Below are positions 22,425 to 24,151 of a DNA stretch of 24,151 nt, in pieces. Under the pieces are notes generated by a model. It worked only from the letters and a program-made list of their open reading frames with translations, had not been told where the DNA came from and made no database searches. Numbering within the stretch: position 1 is the first letter of the stretch; every line of letters starts with the position of its first letter. This DNA comes from Tannerella sp. (lineage in GTDB: Bacteria; Bacteroidota; Bacteroidia; Bacteroidales; Tannerellaceae): the NCBI GenBank assembly GCA_031268395.1, contig JAIRXI010000236.1:1-24151 (forward strand), in the 5' to 3' direction. The translations under genes were made by a program, and so were the position numbers.

Positions 22425-23969
22425 ATGCTGATCAAGACGTATGCGGCCGCCGTGCAAGGCATTTCCGCCACCAGGATCACCATCGAAGTAAACTCGACAA
22501 GGGGGATACAGTTTTTTCTGGTCGGCCTGCCCGACGTGGCCGTGCGCGAAAGCCACGAACGGATCATCTCCGCCCTGCAGGTCAACGGCCTGAATTTTCC
22601 GCGCACCCGCATCGTGATCAACATGGCGCCGGCAGACATCCGCAAGGAAGGTTCGGCCTACGACCTGCCGCTGGCCATCGGCATCCTGGCCGCCGCCGGA
22701 GAATCCGGGCTGGATGCCGGCCGGCTGGAAGAATATCTCCTGATGGGCGAGCTTTCGCTCGATGGCGGCCTGCAGCCCGTCAAAGGCGCCCTGCCGATCG
22801 CCATCAAAGCCCGGGAAGAGGGATTCAAGGGTCTGATCCTCCCCAGACAAAACGCGCGTGAAGCGGCCGTAGTCAACAACCTGGACGTGTACGGCGCCGA
22901 AAACATCCTGGAAGTCATTGATTTTTTCCGCGGAAAAGAAACCATGACCCCCACAGTTGTCAACACGCGGGAAGAGTTCTACGCCCGCCAGCAACAGTTC
23001 GACTGCGACTTTTCCGAAGTACGCGGCCAGGAAAGCGTCAAGCGGGCGCTGGAAGTGGCTGCCGCCGGAGGACACAACCTCATCATGATCGGCCCCCCGG
23101 GCAGCGGCAAATCCATGCTGGCCAAACGCCTGCCTTCGATCCTGCCGCCCTTCACGCTCCAGGAAGCGCTCGAAACAACCAAAATCCATTCCGTAGCCGG
23201 AAAAATGGAGAAAAACACGTCCCTGCTGGCGCAGCGCCCTTTCCGCTCGCCGCATCACACCATCTCGGACGTCGCCATGGTGGGCGGCGGCACGTTCCCC
23301 CAGCCGGGCGAAATCAGCCTGGCCCATAACGGCGTCCTTTTCCTGGACGAACTGCCGGAATTTAACCGGAGCGTGCTCGAAGTCCTGCGACAGCCGCTCG
23401 AAGACAGGCGCATCGGCATCTCGCGCGCCCGCTTTACGGTAGACTATCCGGCAAGTTTCATGCTGGTGGCCTCCATGAATCCCTGTCCCTGCGGTTATTA
23501 CAATCACCCCGAACGCCAGTGCCTCTGCCCGCCGGGAAGCGTGCAGAAATACATGAACCGGATATCCGGGCCGCTGCTGGACCGGATCGACATCCAGATC
23601 GAAATCGTGCCCGTCCCCTTCGAAAAAATATCCGAAAGGCAGCCGGCAGAACCCAGTCAGGACGTCCGCGAACGGGTCATACGCGCCCGCGAAATGCAGA
23701 ACCGGCGCTTTGCCTCGAACAAAAACACGTACTGCAATGCACAGATGACTTCGCGCCAGCTCCACCAGTACGCCGTCCCCGACGAAGAGGGACTTGCACG
23801 GCTGAAAAACGCAATGGAACGCCTCAGCCTCTCCGCCCGCGCCTACGACCGGATTCTGAAAGTGTCGCGAACCGTCGCCGATCTGGATGGCTCGGACAGC
23901 ATCCGCCCGCACCACATCGCCGAAGCCATCAACTACCGTAACCTCGACCGCGAAGGATGGGGCACCTGA
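22425..23969 (+). CDS. YifB/ComM family Mg-chelatase-like AAA+ ATPase
   Basis: A 514-aa protein of full family length. It has an N-terminal ChlI/Lon-protease-like domain (about 1-180: GLPDVAVRESHERI, NMAPADIRKEGSAYDLPLAIG). The AAA+ core has Walker A GPPGSGKS (223-230), RSPHHTISD (274-282) and Walker B VLFLDEL (304-310). The Cys motif NPCPCGYYNHPERQCLCPP (352-370) and a C-terminal helical lid follow. ComM is a branch-migration helicase that helps integrate single-stranded DNA during transformation; other YifB members are uncharacterised. A clear AAGGAG lies 7-10 bp before the ATG, uncommon in this phylum. The gene probably shares a transcript with the lipoprotein gene. Confidence 0.95.
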   Translation: MLIKTYAAAVQGISATRITIEVNSTRGIQFFLVGLPDVAVRESHERIISALQVNGLNFPRTRIVINMAPADIRKEGSAYDLPLAIGILAAAGESGLDAGRLEEYLLMGELSLDGGLQPVKGALPIAIKAREEGFKGLILPRQNAREAAVVNNLDVYGAENILEVIDFFRGKETMTPTVVNTREEFYARQQQFDCDFSEVRGQESVKRALEVAAAGGHNLIMIGPPGSGKSMLAKRLPSILPPFTLQEALETTKIHSVAGKMEKNTSLLAQRPFRSPHHTISDVAMVGGGTFPQPGEISLAHNGVLFLDELPEFNRSVLEVLRQPLEDRRIGISRARFTVDYPASFMLVASMNPCPCGYYNHPERQCLCPPGSVQKYMNRISGPLLDRIDIQIEIVPVPFEKISERQPAEPSQDVRERVIRAREMQNRRFASNKNTYCNAQMTSRQLHQYAVPDEEGLARLKNAMERLSLSARAYDRILKVSRTVADLDGSDSIRPHHIAEAINYRNLDREGWGT

Positions 23970-23977
23970 ACTTCATT

Positions 23978-24005
23978 AACGATGAACGATAAACGATGAA
24001 CGGGG
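23978..24005. repeat. GTTCATC heptanucleotide array, copy 2 (inverted)
   Basis: The reverse complement reads CCCC, GTTCATC, GTTTATC, GTTCATC, GTTA. It is the same motif as 7544-7565 with one extra unit, and begins 8 bp after the yifB stop. Confidence 0.85.
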
Positions 24006-24131
24006 TTTGCCCGTCAGGGCATTTATATCCATAGCATACGGATAGCTCTCTACAGGATGGAACTCCGTACGGAGTTCAACCGCCGGTTTAATCGCTTTTT
24101 CTATGGATATGAATGCCCTGACGGGCAAACC
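24004..24131. repeat. 128-bp inverted-repeat element at the right edge
   Basis: 31-bp arms 24004-24034 and 24101-24131 pair with a single mismatch (core TTTGCCCGTCAGGGCATT). The perfect 18-bp palindrome GAACTCCGTACGGAGTTC (24060-24077) lies between them. No coding potential. The layout resembles a REP-like or MITE-like repeat, and the arm could also fold as a long hairpin after yifB, though no T-run follows on the plus strand. The last 20 bp of the window are unassigned. Confidence 0.85.
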
Positions 24132-24151
24132 GGGCGCATTTCAACCTGTCG

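Noticed and set aside
21294..23915. An 873-aa open frame on the minus strand, antisense to the lipoprotein and yifB genes
   Set aside because: Both sense genes are clear family members. The long antisense frame follows from G+C-rich third positions, and its translation has no recognisable domain.

Overview
The window is a piece of a Bacteroidales chromosome, most likely from the Tannerellaceae/Porphyromonadaceae side. Five things point there. The L13 and S9 proteins are of Bacteroidales type. Promoters carry the Bacteroidetes -7 box TAnnTTTG. There is a porV-ispF pair, the order I recall from Porphyromonas gingivalis, and PorV belongs to the type IX secretion system (T9SS). There is a bamD / omega-like / DUF4293 cluster. 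There is a DUF5686 outer-membrane protein. No rRNA, tRNA, CRISPR array or intact transposase gene was seen.

Positions 1-3042 (minus strand) hold a phage-derived structural block. It has a probable HK97-fold (SU10/DUF5309-like) major capsid protein with an unusual hydrophobic N-terminus, a 141-aa companion, a rho-independent terminator, a 222-aa probable internal virion protein, and a gene running off the left edge. It stops abruptly at a palindromic repeat (3041-3230) beside rarA. No portal, terminase or integrase is visible, so only one end of the element lies in the window.

Positions 3242-7186 (minus) carry rarA and the DUF5686 gene, each with its own promoter. Positions 7187-8287 are a non-coding, repeat-dense kilobase. 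It contains a 572-bp composite inverted-repeat element whose ends match the repeat at the phage junction. Inside that element an 81-bp inverted-repeat arm is split on one side by a small palindromic insert flanked by a 12-bp duplication.

Positions 8288-10985 (plus) are the ribosomal/translation cluster rplM-rpsI-rpsB-tsf, with a structured leader before rpsB. Positions 10986-11742 are non-coding and rich in palindromes. Positions 11743-14849 (minus) look like one operon: bamD, omega-like subunit, DUF4293 membrane protein, mtgA, lipB (outer membrane assembly, transcription, cell wall and lipoylation). Positions 14917-16665 (minus) are a phenylacetate-CoA-ligase-like gene with an ACT-domain gene. 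Positions 16859-18546 (minus) are porV and ispF, overlapping by 4 bp.

From 18547 to 19545 there is little recognisable sequence apart from one doubtful small ORF. Then on the plus strand come pckA with promoter and terminator, a lipoprotein with a thioredoxin-like fold that lacks its CxxC, and the yifB/comM ATPase. The window ends in another dispersed-repeat cluster (23978-24131).

The most notable features are the dispersed-repeat ecology (TIR-like 17-mers, heptanucleotide arrays, nested palindromes), the membrane-signal-bearing capsid gene at a chromosome junction, and the candidate S2 autoregulatory leader.
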